The notes beneath the pieces are model-generated. The model was not told the origin of the DNA and did not search any database. It worked only from the letters and a program-made list of their open reading frames with translations. A DNA stretch of 64,000 nucleotides from Azadirachta indica. Lineage: Eukaryota > Streptophyta > Magnoliopsida > Sapindales > Meliaceae. Shown piece after piece: positions 48,716-60,832 of the stretch (its first letter is position 1; each line of letters opens with the position of its first letter). The stretch spans positions 16,156,457-16,220,456 of the forward strand of contig CM040442.1 of the NCBI GenBank assembly GCA_022749755.1. Reading direction: 5' to 3'. A program made the translations under genes and the position numbers.

Positions 48716-48945
48716 TAATTAAAGAAAAAAATTTATTTAATTGGCTACTAGATTGGTTTGACTTTTTTATTAGTTATTTTTTTTTTTTAATATTAAAAGT
48801 CATTTTTAATTTTTTTGATGTTATTTAATTGGTACTTAAAAAAGAGATTTTAAGAATTTTAAAAAATTGTTTTTCTTTTGGAGAAGAAATTTAATTTTTA
48901 TGTTTTTAACAGTAGAATTTTTTAAATTTTTTAAAAATATTAAAG
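48389..48945 (+). repeat. 350-bp-spaced direct repeat
   Basis: 48389-48600 and 48739-48945 share CTAGATTGGTTTG.CTTTTTT, TTTAATATTAAAA and ATGTTATTT..TTG. Diverged, with long T runs. Confidence 0.65.
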
Positions 48946-51514
48946 TATCTAAAATATTTTTATTTTATTTAAAAATTTTATATTATTTCTTTATAATATA
49001 ATTTTACAAAATTTATTTATTAAAATAATTATATAATTTTTTAAAAAATTATTTGTGATAATTAAATAATTAATAAAATTTTGTTAAAATTTTACTTATA
49101 AAAGCTAAATTTATAAAAGATAAATTCAAATAAACTCTAGTTAAAAAATTAAAACACAAAATCCGTAGTCGATTATGCCCCGTGCTGGATTCGTACCCTG
49201 CTAATTTCTTAAACATTCAGCTCAACGCAAATCTATTGACTTATTAAATTTGTATTGTGTCATTTTGTGCCTTTTGGCTTCCAGCTGTTTTATATTTTTA
49301 ATCTTGTTTTAAATTTCTTTTATTAATTAAAATTACTAAAATATCACCCACTCTGGTTTTTAGATAATTATTTGTATAAATACGGTTGACTTTTTTACAT
49401 ATTTTTAATACTATATCCATTTAAATTTTAATTAATTATTCATGTTTTGTTTTTTTATCAATCGTATTATTGTAATTTAAAATGTGAAATCTCATGAGTA
49501 AAGATGTTATTATCCCATTGATTAATTAATAATTAATTAAACATTTTAAAAACACATTGTTATTGTTTTTTTGTCAAAATTATCCTTTTTGTAATCTATG
49601 GGAGGCATTGGAAAATGACTGGCGGTTTGGTGTAGTTAAATAAGGGAAAATTTCACTCTACCCCATATTTATTAATATACATAAAATCAAGCTCATATAA
49701 TACTGTAAGCCTACATCCCACCACCGACTTGTTAATGTGATATGTTATAATTAACAGATTTATGGGAAAAACGGTAATTAGAAAAAGTAAAATTAATGAA
49801 AATATAAAAATATGAAAACTCCTTTAAATATAAATAAACTTTCTCCTCTTCTTTTTCTCTCTCTTCCTTAATATTCATATTTAAACGTAGTAAATAAAAA
49901 ATAAATCATTTAATCAAATTAATTATGAAAACTAACTGTTTGGGGTGAGATATAGATTTAAAAATTAATGAGAAAAATATTTTATATATTGATAAATATA
50001 GGGGTGAAATGAAATTTCCCCGCTTAGAAAGAACGACATTTATTTATTTAGTTTTTAAATTGAAAGACAAGACAGTTACGTGAAGAATACGCTGCGTTTA
50101 AATAAAAAGTGACGGCGAAGGCTAATGGTCCCCTCATCGTCACCACCACCGCCGACCTACCTAACAGTCCAAATCTATTTTGTATTCTCCTCCTTTACTC
50201 TTTTGTTTTAATATTTCTTAACTAATTATAATTGAATTATTATATTAAATTAAATAATATTTGTAAAAAAAAAAAAAATTATTTGTCAAAGAATTTTTAA
50301 TTTTAATTTTAATTTTTGTTGTTGATGCGTTAGTTAAAATACATTTATTTATTAACAACAAATTTTTACTATTTAAACTAAATCAAATAGATTAATTTTA
50401 TATAAATCGATCCATTCAATTTTTTAACTTTTTAATTTTTTAACGATACGATATTATTTTAATATTAAAATATATGTAAAATAACATCCTTTTAACGATA
50501 AAAAAATAAAATAATATTTTCTTCTTTGATTTAAATTTTTTGAGTTGAAACTAAAAATAGATGAAAAATTTTAAATTAAAATTAGATTTTTTTTTTAAAT
50601 ATTACACAATTATATATATAATTTATTAATATTTTATAAAAATCAAAATTCGAGATAAATATAATTCTGCACATAAAAGTTAGCACCTAGTTACATTTGA
50701 CCGTTGATATAATTTATTAATATTTTACTAATTAAAAATTTGAGATAAGTATAATTCTAAACTCTACCAGCAGAAATATACACCTTAATTTTACTGACAT
50801 TTAATTTGACTGAAATTTAACCAATTCCAATCTGCATAAAAAGTTTAAAAAAGTGCAATTCTTTATGGCATAAAATTTGACTTGCCATCTGAATTAATTA
50901 CTTCAATCCCAAATCCTAACAACATCGCGAGAACTCGGAACCCATTTTTTCTTGAAAAAGAAGTAATCATTTAACACTAAATATTCGTCAATATAAATGT
51001 AAGAAATTGAAAAAAACTGGAGATGTGGAATGAGACATTCGACGGTGGCGTACGGATTGGCGCCGTGACATGTGGTGTGTATCCTGATGTGCCGCAGCAT
51101 GACGCAATTTACGGATGTGATGTATGATGCCTACATTCTTAAAATCACAGAAATATCACAAGTCAATGAGAACAAAACGAAAGCCCCCAATTAGCTTCTT
51201 TCGTTGACGTTGAAGAAAACTCTCCAAAGGATGTAAAGCTTTAGCAGGCTTTCACTTTTATCTCAAATATTTGCCGGCGAAATTTAATAACTTTTTTATC
51301 CTTTAACTCTTAATAAAATAATACATACTATGTAATTTACTAAATTGTGGCGTTTTAATTCCTAATTAGTAGTGGCGGTAATTTGAAAGACAACGTGATT
51401 ATTCGATACAAATTTAATGTCATTAAATAAATTTTTATTTGAAAAGCTTGACTGAAATAATACTTATATCGTATTCATATCAACGCGATTATTATTCGTG
51501 TTTGATCATTCTAA
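48946..51514. other. Spacer
   Basis: No gene found. At ~49175-49260 (minus) there is a tRNA-like stretch. Parts around 50100-50170 and 50980-51260 are less AT-rich, but no open frame or splice pattern supports exons. Confidence 0.4.
49175..49260 (-). other. Possible tRNA-derived (SINE-like) relic
   Basis: On the minus strand GGTACGAATCC (49197-49187) differs by one base from the RNA polymerase III B-box consensus GGTTCGANTCC. A weak A-box-like region lies ~40 nt upstream (TTGAGCTGAATG). No complete cloverleaf is present. Confidence 0.3.
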
Positions 51515-51549
51515 TACGATTATTTATTTAAAACATAATTACTTAAAAA

Positions 51550-51720
51550 AATAATCGTGTCTTCAATGAATAATTATATTTTAAGCAAATAATTATATTT
51601 TAAACGAATAATTATATCCTAAATGAATAATTATATTTTAAATAAATAATCGTAGTTTAAACAAATAATCTTATCTTAAATGCATATTCATGTTCTAAAC
51701 GAATAATTGTGTGTTAAATG
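51550..51720. repeat. 19-bp tandem array, nine exact-length units
   Basis: Units start at 51550, 51569, 51588, 51607, 51626, 51645, 51664, 51683 and 51702 with no indels. The consensus is AATAATTATATTTTAAACG. One or two weaker units precede it from ~51515. Confidence 0.9.
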
Positions 51721-51901
51721 AATTATGTTTAAATACATATATTGTATTCGAATTTAACAAAATTAACATGAATAATAAACGAATCGTATTCGTATCAAAT
51801 GAATAATAAACAAATAATAAACTAATCTGTCCTATAACGCTAACACAACAAGCTAATTTGTTCTAGAAGGAACTCTATATTGAAATATGAATGCAACTTG
51901 A

Positions 51902-53290
51902 TGTTAGGAGTGTTAGAGCTATGTTATTATTTATGCCCTTAAAGCATATGATGCAATAACATTATTTCTAATTTAATAAAATTTGTAATATATATATATA
52001 GTTAGTTAGTTAGTTTATTTGTTTGTTTGTTTGACCATATATATATACTATAGTCCATATTTGTAAGGAATGTGTTTTACATATTTAGCATGAGAAGCTA
52101 ATACAAAAAGAAATAATTCACTAGTTACTTATAAATAAAAGAATGGGCATTTAAAGCTGTAGTTTTCTATTTCTATTGTGAGTGATTTATCTTGACTAAT
52201 GAATAAAGACTTCAAATAGAAAACTAGTGTATATCATATACATTGAATATGACTACAGTAAACTAAAATCTAGTTTAAATAAAAGCAATTAATCTTAATT
52301 TACATAAACTTTAATAAATTTGATTGATCTTAATTTTGAATGAGTAATAAACTTCATTCATATATTATGTTTTTGAGTCAGCATGGAGTAAGATATATTA
52401 ATATGGTCAATAGCTCGATGACTTGGAAATTTAGTATTATGAATTGTAAGAATATATACTTATAAGATGAAATTTATATGAGTGATACTTATTTAAGTCG
52501 TTTATGATACTTGATTATTTAAATCTATGGCTGCAATTTATTCAATAAATTATTTATTGAATGACAATATTTATTTGTAAATTTTTATTTACAAATATTG
52601 ATATATTAAAATGATCATTAAAGTATTAAATAAATTGGGACAAATGCGTAATTAAAGAGATTTGGTATTTTATTTCGGGCGCCTAACTTTAATTATGAGA
52701 ATCAAGTAAAAGATCAATTGAGTGATTATTATTACTTTAAGACGGAGCCCAAATTTAATACAAAACAGTTTTAATTAAGTGGGCTTTGATTCTTTTTAAC
52801 ATGGATTATTATGAGTACAACCCTGGCTTTTAGTGGAATGGTCTAAGAATAAGTTAGAAAAGTTAGGTATATTACAAGATAATTGGGTCCGAGTTTTCTT
52901 AGTTTGAGCTAAGAAATTCGGGGGTCTACAACTCCTTTGCTAATTGTCGTGAGTCCAACTTAAACTCTATCTGTGTATTTAAACAGACCATTAAATATAC
53001 GTTTAATATTAAATAACAAAATAAGTGAAAATGAACTATCTTTTGGGTTTTGGTCTAAGAACATCACAGTAATTGCATTTATATTCTTTCTATTAATCTT
53101 CGCTTTTGATTTGCATAAATATCAATACATACTACACAAAATAAACGAGAGAAATATAGACATATTCTCTCAAACCATAGCCAACACTTCCTCATCAAAA
53201 TATGAACAAGTTTATTGTTGATAGTTATGATATTTAAATATCATAATTATCATTATAGAATCTATTGTTGATAATTATTGAGATCAAGCA
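51902..53290 (+). mobile_element. Possible solo LTR or LTR-like relic
   Basis: Begins TGTTAGGAGTGTTAGAGC, typical of plant Copia LTR starts, and ends near ATTGAGATCAAGCA. The less AT-biased stretch 52670-52970 lies inside. No second LTR, coding region or matching target-site duplication was found, so both boundaries and the class are uncertain. Confidence 0.35.
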
Positions 53291-53633
53291 TGCCTAAAAT
53301 CAATCTTGTTTTAACCTTCTATAAAGCATGCTCTTTGTGCTCTAATTGAGTCATGTAAAATATGAACAAGTTTAATTCCGTGCACATAAAATTTTGAATA
53401 GAAAGCAAAATTAATAAGAGTCACTATATAAAATTCTTATAACAAATGAAATTTGGGCATATTTTAATTAACTTATATAGTGCTGCTGCCATTACAAGTT
53501 GATCACTAAAACATTAATCAAATAAAATTTTAAATAGGATATTTTTTAAGAACATTAATCTTTGAAAGAATTTCAACCATTAACTACTTTAGCATTTGTC
53601 AACAGTCAACTTTCCAAATCTTTGGTCTATCCA

Positions 53634-53641
53634 TATATATA
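53634..53641 (+). promoter_or_regulatory. TATA box of the right CHX gene
   Basis: TATATATA about 140 bp before the ATG, followed by a pyrimidine-rich leader. Confidence 0.5.
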
Positions 53642-53782
53642 GCATTTATCTCTCTAAAATCGTGTTTATTCTCTCATAATTCTTCAACTACTTTAATTTC
53701 TAAAGATATATAAATTTTCTCTACCCATTTTTCTTTTCTTTTTGATCTCTCATGAATCAAGATCTTCTTCAACCTTGAAATC

Positions 53783-55852
53783 ATGTCAAATCCACAAGCA
53801 CTAAACAACATTACAGATTATAAGCTTCTGAATAACACAATGACTTGCGAATACATTAAAGTAAGAAATTCCAATGACTTTTGGAAACATAGGATTATCA
53901 AATGCACCACAGCTGTTCTCTTAATGCAAATTGTTCTCATCTTCGTAGCCACAAGAACCATCTACTTCTTGCTTCGACCTTTTCATCAAACTACAATCAT
54001 TGCTCAGATTATAGTAAGTTCAATTCTATTTCCAATTTGTTTGATTTCATTTCATTAATTTCTGAATAATATTAATTTGTTAACTTATTAATTTCTTCTA
54101 GGCTGGTATAATAATTGGGCCTTCGTTTTTGGGTGAAATAGCTTATTTGAAATGGTTGTTTCCATTGCCAAGTAGATATATTCTACGAACTGTTGCTGAA
54201 TTTGGCATGATCTTCCATGTATTCGTTTTAGGAGTTCAGATGGATGTGGGATTAATCAAGCATACAAGAAGAAGAGCTGTGATTATTGGTCTCTCAGGAT
54301 GTTTATTTCCTATAATATTTGGAATGTCAACCTTTCATATTGTCCAACAAAATATACCTTTAGATGTTAATTTAGCCAGTGGAATTCCTGCTTCTGTTGT
54401 GGTGAATGCTGTGACCTCAGTGGTTGTTATCACCAGCACCCTTAAAGAACTCAACATACTAAACTCAGAGCTTGGCCGATTAGCTTCCTCCACTGCTCTT
54501 GTCGCTGATTTGTTTGGTTTGACTGCTAATATGCTTTTGACATGCATTAAAGATGCTCATAATAATTCAAGTTTCAAGCCATTGTTGGTATTCCCAGTTT
54601 TAGCTGGATATTATCTCATAATGTTTTTATTACTTCGCCCGTTAACATTATGGATCGTGAGCCAAACTTCAGATGGAGAATCCATAAAGCAAAGTCATTT
54701 TATAGCAATTATGTGCGTAGTTTCGGCTCTTGCTTTTGTGGGTAGTTGTTTGGGCCACCCTGCTGGCTTTTGTGCTTTTGTTTTCGGCTTGTCTTTACCA
54801 GATGGACCACCATTAGGCTCACAATTAGTACAAAAATTTGAGTTCTTCACGTCCACATTTTTGGTTCCTGTGTTTTGTGCTATAAGTGGGATGAGAACAG
54901 AATTGTATCTCTTAAATGAGACCCCATCTAGCTTGATGGAGCTCATTATAATAATGGCTTACTTAGGGAAATTCACAGGTACCATTTTACCGTCACTCTG
55001 CTTTGGCATGTCTTTCTTGAAGGGTTCATGCCTTGCCTTAATCATGTCTTGTCGAGGCATTGTTGAGATAGCTATATATGACCTTTGGAACGACAAAAAG
55101 GTAAATTCCCTAACACATGAAAAATTTATACTCAAAATATTGCATTAGGATTTGGTGCTTATTTAAACTTTTACCTGAGTGAAGACTCGCATATAATTAA
55201 TTATTAATTAATAAATGAGAATATAACAAAAAATATCTTGATCTTATATAAATAATACATGTATGTGTCAAAAGGTATTTAAATTAAATTGCATTTGAAT
55301 GAAGTGTTACATATATACATATATATATATATATAAAATTAATAGTGTGTGTGTCTATATATATATAATTTGTAGAGTATTGTTGAATCTAAACATTTTT
55401 AACAATTGAGATTGAATATCACATAACCTATTAATTATATGTGTCAAATTTAATTTTAATTATTAGAAATATATATATATATATCCAGTGGTCTACGCAT
55501 GACATAAGAAATTGTGCAAAGTTAAGAATTCATTGATCCGTGTGTATATATATATATATATACACACACACATATAGACGAATAGATAACTTTTTAATTT
55601 TATATAATTTCTTACACTATCTATAAACTATTAGATATAAACACTTTTAATGGTTAAAATTAATTTTAATATATATAATTAATATACTATAATTACTACA
55701 CATATGAGGTGTTACTCAACTATTGAAAGTATTTAAATAATAGTTTACAAATAGTATAAAAAATTATATAAAATTTTAAATACATCCATACACAAACAAG
55801 AGAAAAATCTTAATTAATATATTACTTAAGTTATTTAAAGTTATATTATACA

Positions 55853-55912
<60 letters not shown>

Positions 55913-57229
55913 GTTGGTGATAGTAACACAATAACTTCTATATCCCTTAGAATGAAAATCTTAGAATATAAGTTGAGAAACATAGTATATATTATGCCTA
56001 ACTAATAATTTACATCAACTTACTAAATGCATGTAGTTATTATATATCACATTAACTCGATGATTTATTTATTTGTTTTTTTTTTTTTTCATGTGAAGTT
56101 CATAAATCCTCAAATATTTACCATTTTGGTCACCAACATGGTATTTATAACTGGGATTGCCACAGCTATTGTGGGTTACATTTATGACCCTTCAAGAAGA
56201 TACAAGTTAGATGCGAGAAGGACAATCGTTAGATCTCAGCAAAGCAATCTTCGAATATTGGTTTGTATAAACAGCAATGAAAATGTAAGTCCAATAATAA
56301 GTCTCCTTGAAGTCTCTAATCCGTCAAGAAATAGTCCTATAACTGCCTTTGTGCTTCAACTTATAGAGTTGAAAGGCAGTGTGACAGCATTTCTTAAACC
56401 ACACAATCAACGAACAGACTCTCTACTCACTTCCTCTAGGCATATTATCAATGCTTTCAATAAGTTTCAACGATGCTATCTTGGGAATGTTGTAGTGCAA
56501 CATTTCACAACAATTGCTCCTTATGAAAGCATGCATGATGATATATGCACCCTTGCACTTGATAAAAGAGCAGCCATTATCATCATTCCCTTTCACAAAC
56601 AATGGGGAGTTGGCATTGGAACACTGGAAGAATTTGATTTGTCTATACGAGCATTAAATGGTAATGTTCTTAGTAATGCTCCATGTTCTGTTGGAGTTCT
56701 TGTTCATCGAGGCCAAATCAAAGGCATCAAACCAAAATTTTCAGGTCAGTTGCTGTATCATATTGCTCTGCTCTTCATAGGTGGTGCAGATGATAGAGAG
56801 GCCTTAGCATATAGCAGACGGATTGCTGAACATCAAAATATAAGCCTCACAATAGTTTGGTTCAAAACGTATGATTCAAACATTTTAGCTGAAGATGTGA
56901 TAGATCTTGACAATGAAGTTATAAATGAATTGAAATATAGCGTGGTAGGAAAGAAAATAATATTTAAAGAGGAGGTTGTGAAAAATGGACTTGGAACAAT
57001 GGAAGTTATTCAATCATTGAAGGAGAATCATGATTTATTCATTGTTGGTAAACACCATGAACCTGATTCTCAAGTTATTTTGGGGCTTAGTGAATGGATT
57101 GAATACCCTGAGCTTGGGATTGTAGGGGACACATTGGTAAGTTCCAATGATAAATTTTCAGTTTTGGTGGTGCAAGAAAAACCAGAAGAAATTGGGCCTA
57201 AATTAAAGCATTTAGAAAGTGGTAGTTAA
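53783..57229 (+). CDS. Cation/H+ exchanger (CHX family, CHX15-like)
   Basis: Predicted monovalent cation/proton antiporter (CPA2/CHX), an integral membrane protein. Exons: 53783-54013 (77 codons), 54102-55100 (333 codons) and 56099-57229 (376 codons plus stop), giving 786 aa, near the usual ~800. Both introns are GT-AG and in phase 0. Exon 1 has the first membrane segment (TAVLLMQIVLIFVATRTIYF). Exon 2 has the exchanger domain with GIIIGPSFLGE, VLGVQMDVG, NSELGRLASS, LVADLFGL (an acidic residue in the membrane) and SLPDGPPLGSQLVQK. Exon 3 has a final membrane segment, YDPSRRYKLDARR, and the cytosolic C-terminal domain (LFIGGADDREALAYSRR, LGLSEWIEYPELGIVGD). The start MSNPQALNN is the first ATG in the exon. 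It is the paralogue of the gene at 1-2854, about 60-65% identical where I compared them by eye (first 56 residues of exon 3). Intron 2 (998 nt) is filled with TA and CATA microsatellites. Confidence 0.93.
55850..55906. repeat. CATA then TA microsatellite in CHX intron 2
   Basis: About eight CATA units are followed by about a dozen TA units. Further TA and CA runs lie at 55310-55336 and 55541-55575 in the same intron. Confidence 0.95.
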
Positions 57230-57498
57230 GTAAAGAAATTTTTAAGTTTATTCTAATTTTTTAGAACTCATACAATGCTTTACAATATTGTATACTTTGT
57301 AAATTCTTAGATGTTAATTTGTAATTTATGGAATATTTTCAATGAATTATCATTTTTTTTTAATTTTGTTGAAATTGGATCCTCTCCTATTTTTGGCCAT
57401 TCCAGTCCTTCAGTGTTTTTAAAAAATCTACCAACATATAGCACCAATACAATTGTATAGTTAAGATTTTACTTTTATTTTGAAGTAATTAAATATCA
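57230..57498 (+). other. 3' flank of the right CHX gene
   Basis: Probable 3' UTR to about 57350 (TTTTCAATGAATTATC near the end), then spacer. Confidence 0.4.
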
Positions 57499-59470
57499 AC
57501 ACTGCTACAAAAATGACTTTCTTTAACCTTTTTGATGTAAAATCCATTAATCAAAAGTATTTGATATAATTTAATCAATCATATAAAAATTTTTAATTTT
57601 ACTTCACTATCTTTTTATGTAGTTTCTTGACAGAATGAAATTAATGACTTATTGCAAATTATTCTTAACAAAAAATTATCCAAAAGACATAAAGAAAACG
57701 GTCTATAAGCCATCTAAAACTTGCAAAAGCACCCTTGATGTATATTTTCAAATCAAACTCATATATATACCTTTTAACATTGTTAGGATTTTTTTAGCAT
57801 TATATGACAATTAAATACATTTCAACGTCCTTTTTACGCCCGAGAAATAGTCAAAACCATGTCGTTTCAAATGAAATTTGTCTTTTTATTTTTTAAACCA
57901 AAAAAAAAAAGGAATGACGTCATTTTAGTGAGCTAAAATTTTGGCTCCAAGTTTTCCCTCGCACTTAGCCAAAATCACACCCAATTCTCAATCTCTCTCA
58001 CTCTTGAACAAAACCAAAATCTTAGCCTCTCAACCTATAAACCCAAAGCAAAGCACAAAGTCCGTTCAATCCTTCATTTAGCATTCATTCCCTGGTCAAT
58101 CGTAGATTAAGCCACCGAGATGTAACTCTAAACTGTACATTTTGGACGACCTTGATGGATATCCCTAAATGAAGCAAAATAAAAAATTAGCTACGGCTAT
58201 TTGTTTGATGTATATTTTCTAGTGGATGGTTCAATTTTTGGAAGGCTAACCTGGTTCGTTTCCTTTAATTTTTTACTCAATAGTTTCCATTGTTTGTTTT
58301 TTAGGTTAGGGTTTGGATTCCATTGTGTATTTGGCTTGAATATTGACTTCGGGTTTTCAGAAGTTGGTGTCTATTGTGAGTGATTTTTGTTATATGTTGT
58401 TGTTTAATGCAACTCTTTTGATTTCATTTCCTTTCTCGGTAATGAAACAACATTTTTGTGTGTTTTTTCATTAAATATATTTCATTTCTCATTCTGCTTT
58501 TGGGCATTTCTCATTCGTACTGTTTTTGCATTTGTATTATAGTTCTTATTTTATACTGTTTTGGTTATTATTTGTTGTTCATTGTTTTGGGTTTGTACTG
58601 TTATTTGGTATTTTGTTGTTAAGTGGATTTGTAACTCAAAATTGTTTTGGTCATTATAAGAATTGCTATTTTTGGTGAGTTTGATTGATTAGAGTAGTTG
58701 CTATTCCTTTTAGGTATGTTACGTTGGTTATATTATGGGGAGATTGTTGTTTGGTTGTGATTGATGGACACACTGAAGGTGTAAATTGATGTTGTTGTGG
58801 CTGTGGCTGTGTTGGATATTGAAATGTTATTTTTTACAGCTGTGGAAGTAAATTATAGTGAAGTGCTGTTTTCTTGTGGTTGTGGATATTGTTGGATATA
58901 GAAGTGTTGTTACTGTGTGTTAATCAGCATATATTCTGTATTCTTTGATTTCTTATTGATTGCCTATATGACAATTCATAGTCGTGGACAATTTCATATT
59001 TTGCATACGGTGAAAATATTTGGCTTTGGTGTGCCTACTCATGTTGGATGTTTGTTGAGATAGTTCATGATATCCATAATAAATTAATTAAACCATAATT
59101 TCCTTTTAAAATTAGAATTTAAAAACTGAAAAACTAAAAAATGTAGTAATAAAAGCATAATTGTGGCATGTCGACGTGTTGACCATTTAAGATGGACAAA
59201 AATTGGACATTTAGTGGCAGATTATCATCATAATATAAAATTGGGGTTAATGGGTTCCTAAATTTTGCAATCTTGAATGTAGAAAACTTTAGGTCAATTA
59301 GACATCCATGTAATTCTTGTTGTAATATGAATTTCCATGAACCTAAAGAAATTAGATTACATTTATTTCAAAAAGGTTTTCAACCAATATATACCATTTG
59401 AAATAGACACAAAGAGATAGACCATAATTCTGATTTCTCAAACTCCCAAAAACATTCCCATTAATGTAGA
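57499..59470 (+). mobile_element. CACTA relic, copy 2 (5' part)
   Basis: Begins near CACTGCTACAAAAATGAC, which resembles a CACTA terminal repeat. The 57.85-59.2 kb stretch is colinear with 9.85-11.1 kb of copy 1. At ~59180-59430 it carries a transposase-associated domain remnant: KMDKNWTFSG, then IRHPCNSCCNMNFHEP and EIRLHLFQKGFQPIYTI, followed by a stop. The TNP2 part is missing, so this is a truncated copy, probably cut by the neighbouring pararetrovirus-like insertion. The element ends are approximate. Confidence 0.6.
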
Positions 59471-59749
59471 TACAAAGACAATTTCTAAATTGGCCCAGGA
59501 AGTAATTGTGAAGTAATTGATCGGGACAAGAGTTGATGAGTAAAATAATTGTGAATTAATTTGAAAATAATAAGTTAGAAAATTATTGATGATTTGAAAT
59601 AAAGATTAATTTTGGAAAATAAATTTGAGATTACACGTTTAAAAAATTGGAATATTTAATTAGAAATTGTATGAATAAAATAAGAACAAATAGTTTTGAA
59701 AATGAAAAATATTTTATTGATGGTTAGGAAATATTACAAAAAAAATTTT
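59471..59749. other. AT-rich stretch between CACTA copy 2 and the pararetrovirus copy
   Basis: No gene. It may contain leader sequence of the pararetrovirus-like copy, since it lies downstream (minus strand) of the promoter-like block. No primer binding site is visible. Confidence 0.35.
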
Positions 59750-59803
59750 TTTACTAAGTATTTTATTCTTAGGTTCGCCTCCCCGAGTAATGAAATGATG
59801 TTC

Positions 59804-60059
59804 TAATTTATAGATACAATTGAATAATTCTTACATTATTGATGAATATAATTATTGAATACAACAAAATTGATTAAAGGAAAAGAAAGATGCTTGTTGT
59901 CGATCACATGTCTTTGTCTTGAATAGTTGTCCTTGAGGATGCTTGATGTCGGTCACATGATAAATAAGTCTTGCATAATTGTCTTTGAATATTTTTGAAT
60001 AATTGTCCTTGCTGTCGGCCATGTGATAAATGTGCCTTTGTCTGAACTTGAATAATTAC
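59804..60059 (-). promoter_or_regulatory. Promoter-like block of the pararetrovirus copy
   Basis: A TATA-like TATAAATTA (59812-59804, minus) lies 3' of three related ~50-70-bp units (plus coordinates 59891-59939, 59940-60010 and 60011-60059). Each unit carries TGTCG.(T/C)CA(C)ATG-like and TAATTGTC / TAGTTGTCCTTG pieces. Position after the last viral frame fits the main genomic promoter of caulimovirids. Function is inferred. Confidence 0.45.
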
Positions 60060-60406
60060 AAATCAAATGGGTCTTGAGAGAATGATCCACCATATGGATC
60101 ATCTGTCGGTGGTTGAGTAGATCCTGTTGAAGATTCTTGAGTGTCATTATTTTCTTTTTCTTCCATTTTCTTGATTAATTCATCGAACATTTTGGCATAG
60201 TACTGTCTCTTATTCTTTGAAGGGATGCTTGAGCTGGCCTTGTCAGAGGGAGTAGAAGTCCTCTTTGGAGACGGAGAAAAGACTTCTTTGACTACTTTTA
60301 CAATCGTCTTCTCTGACTTTAACCATTGAGTAATTGCTGAAGGAGTAATTTTGTTTAAATCATATTTGTCCCACCATTTAATTTTGAATTCTCTTAATAA
60401 GGACAA
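60056..60406 (-). pseudogene. Last frame of the pararetrovirus copy, unknown function
   Basis: 116 codons with EFKIKWWDKYDLNKI, a basic Ser/Pro stretch (FSPSPKRTSTPSDKASSSIP), a short coiled coil (AKMFDELIKKMEEKEN) and an acidic, Ser/Thr-rich tail. The frame opens at a TTG, so the true N-terminus is probably in another frame upstream. It may be the C-terminal part of the protein that starts at 61267, separated by stops. Confidence 0.5.
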
Positions 60407-60832
60407 ATTATATTCTGGATAAAATCTTTCTACTATAAAATTTCATGAAAAAATTCATGGTATTGAAAATCTAATATGAAAATTGAGTTCGGTAAAAAAT
60501 GGTTGATTAGTTTTTAGGATATTTTTCTTGAATCAGGGAAAGGATTCTTGGATAATTTGATGTAGGTAAATTGATGGTTTGGGTCCTAAAAAGAACCACC
60601 ATTCTTGAAACCAGGAAGGTGTGAGGTTTGCACAAGTTGGGTCAAATTGAATAAATCAAGAATGGTCAAATGATTTTAGGAAAAACATATTGAATCATGC
60701 TTTTTGATAATTAATATAATTGTATCCTATCGGTTTGTAAGGTACGGAAAAAGGTATAGTTAAGTATATTGAGGTTGCAGGAAATTCTCTGGGTGATAAA
60801 ATTTTTTTAATTTTTCAAGTGGAGTAGATGAT

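Noticed and set aside
52973..53221. 82-codon open frame with a hydrophobic middle
   Set aside because: Composition fits AT-rich spacer, and it lies inside the possible LTR relic. No family resemblance.
58201..58383. 60-codon Phe-rich open frame
   Set aside because: It lies in the T-rich leader of CACTA copy 2, and the equivalent part of copy 1 has no such frame.
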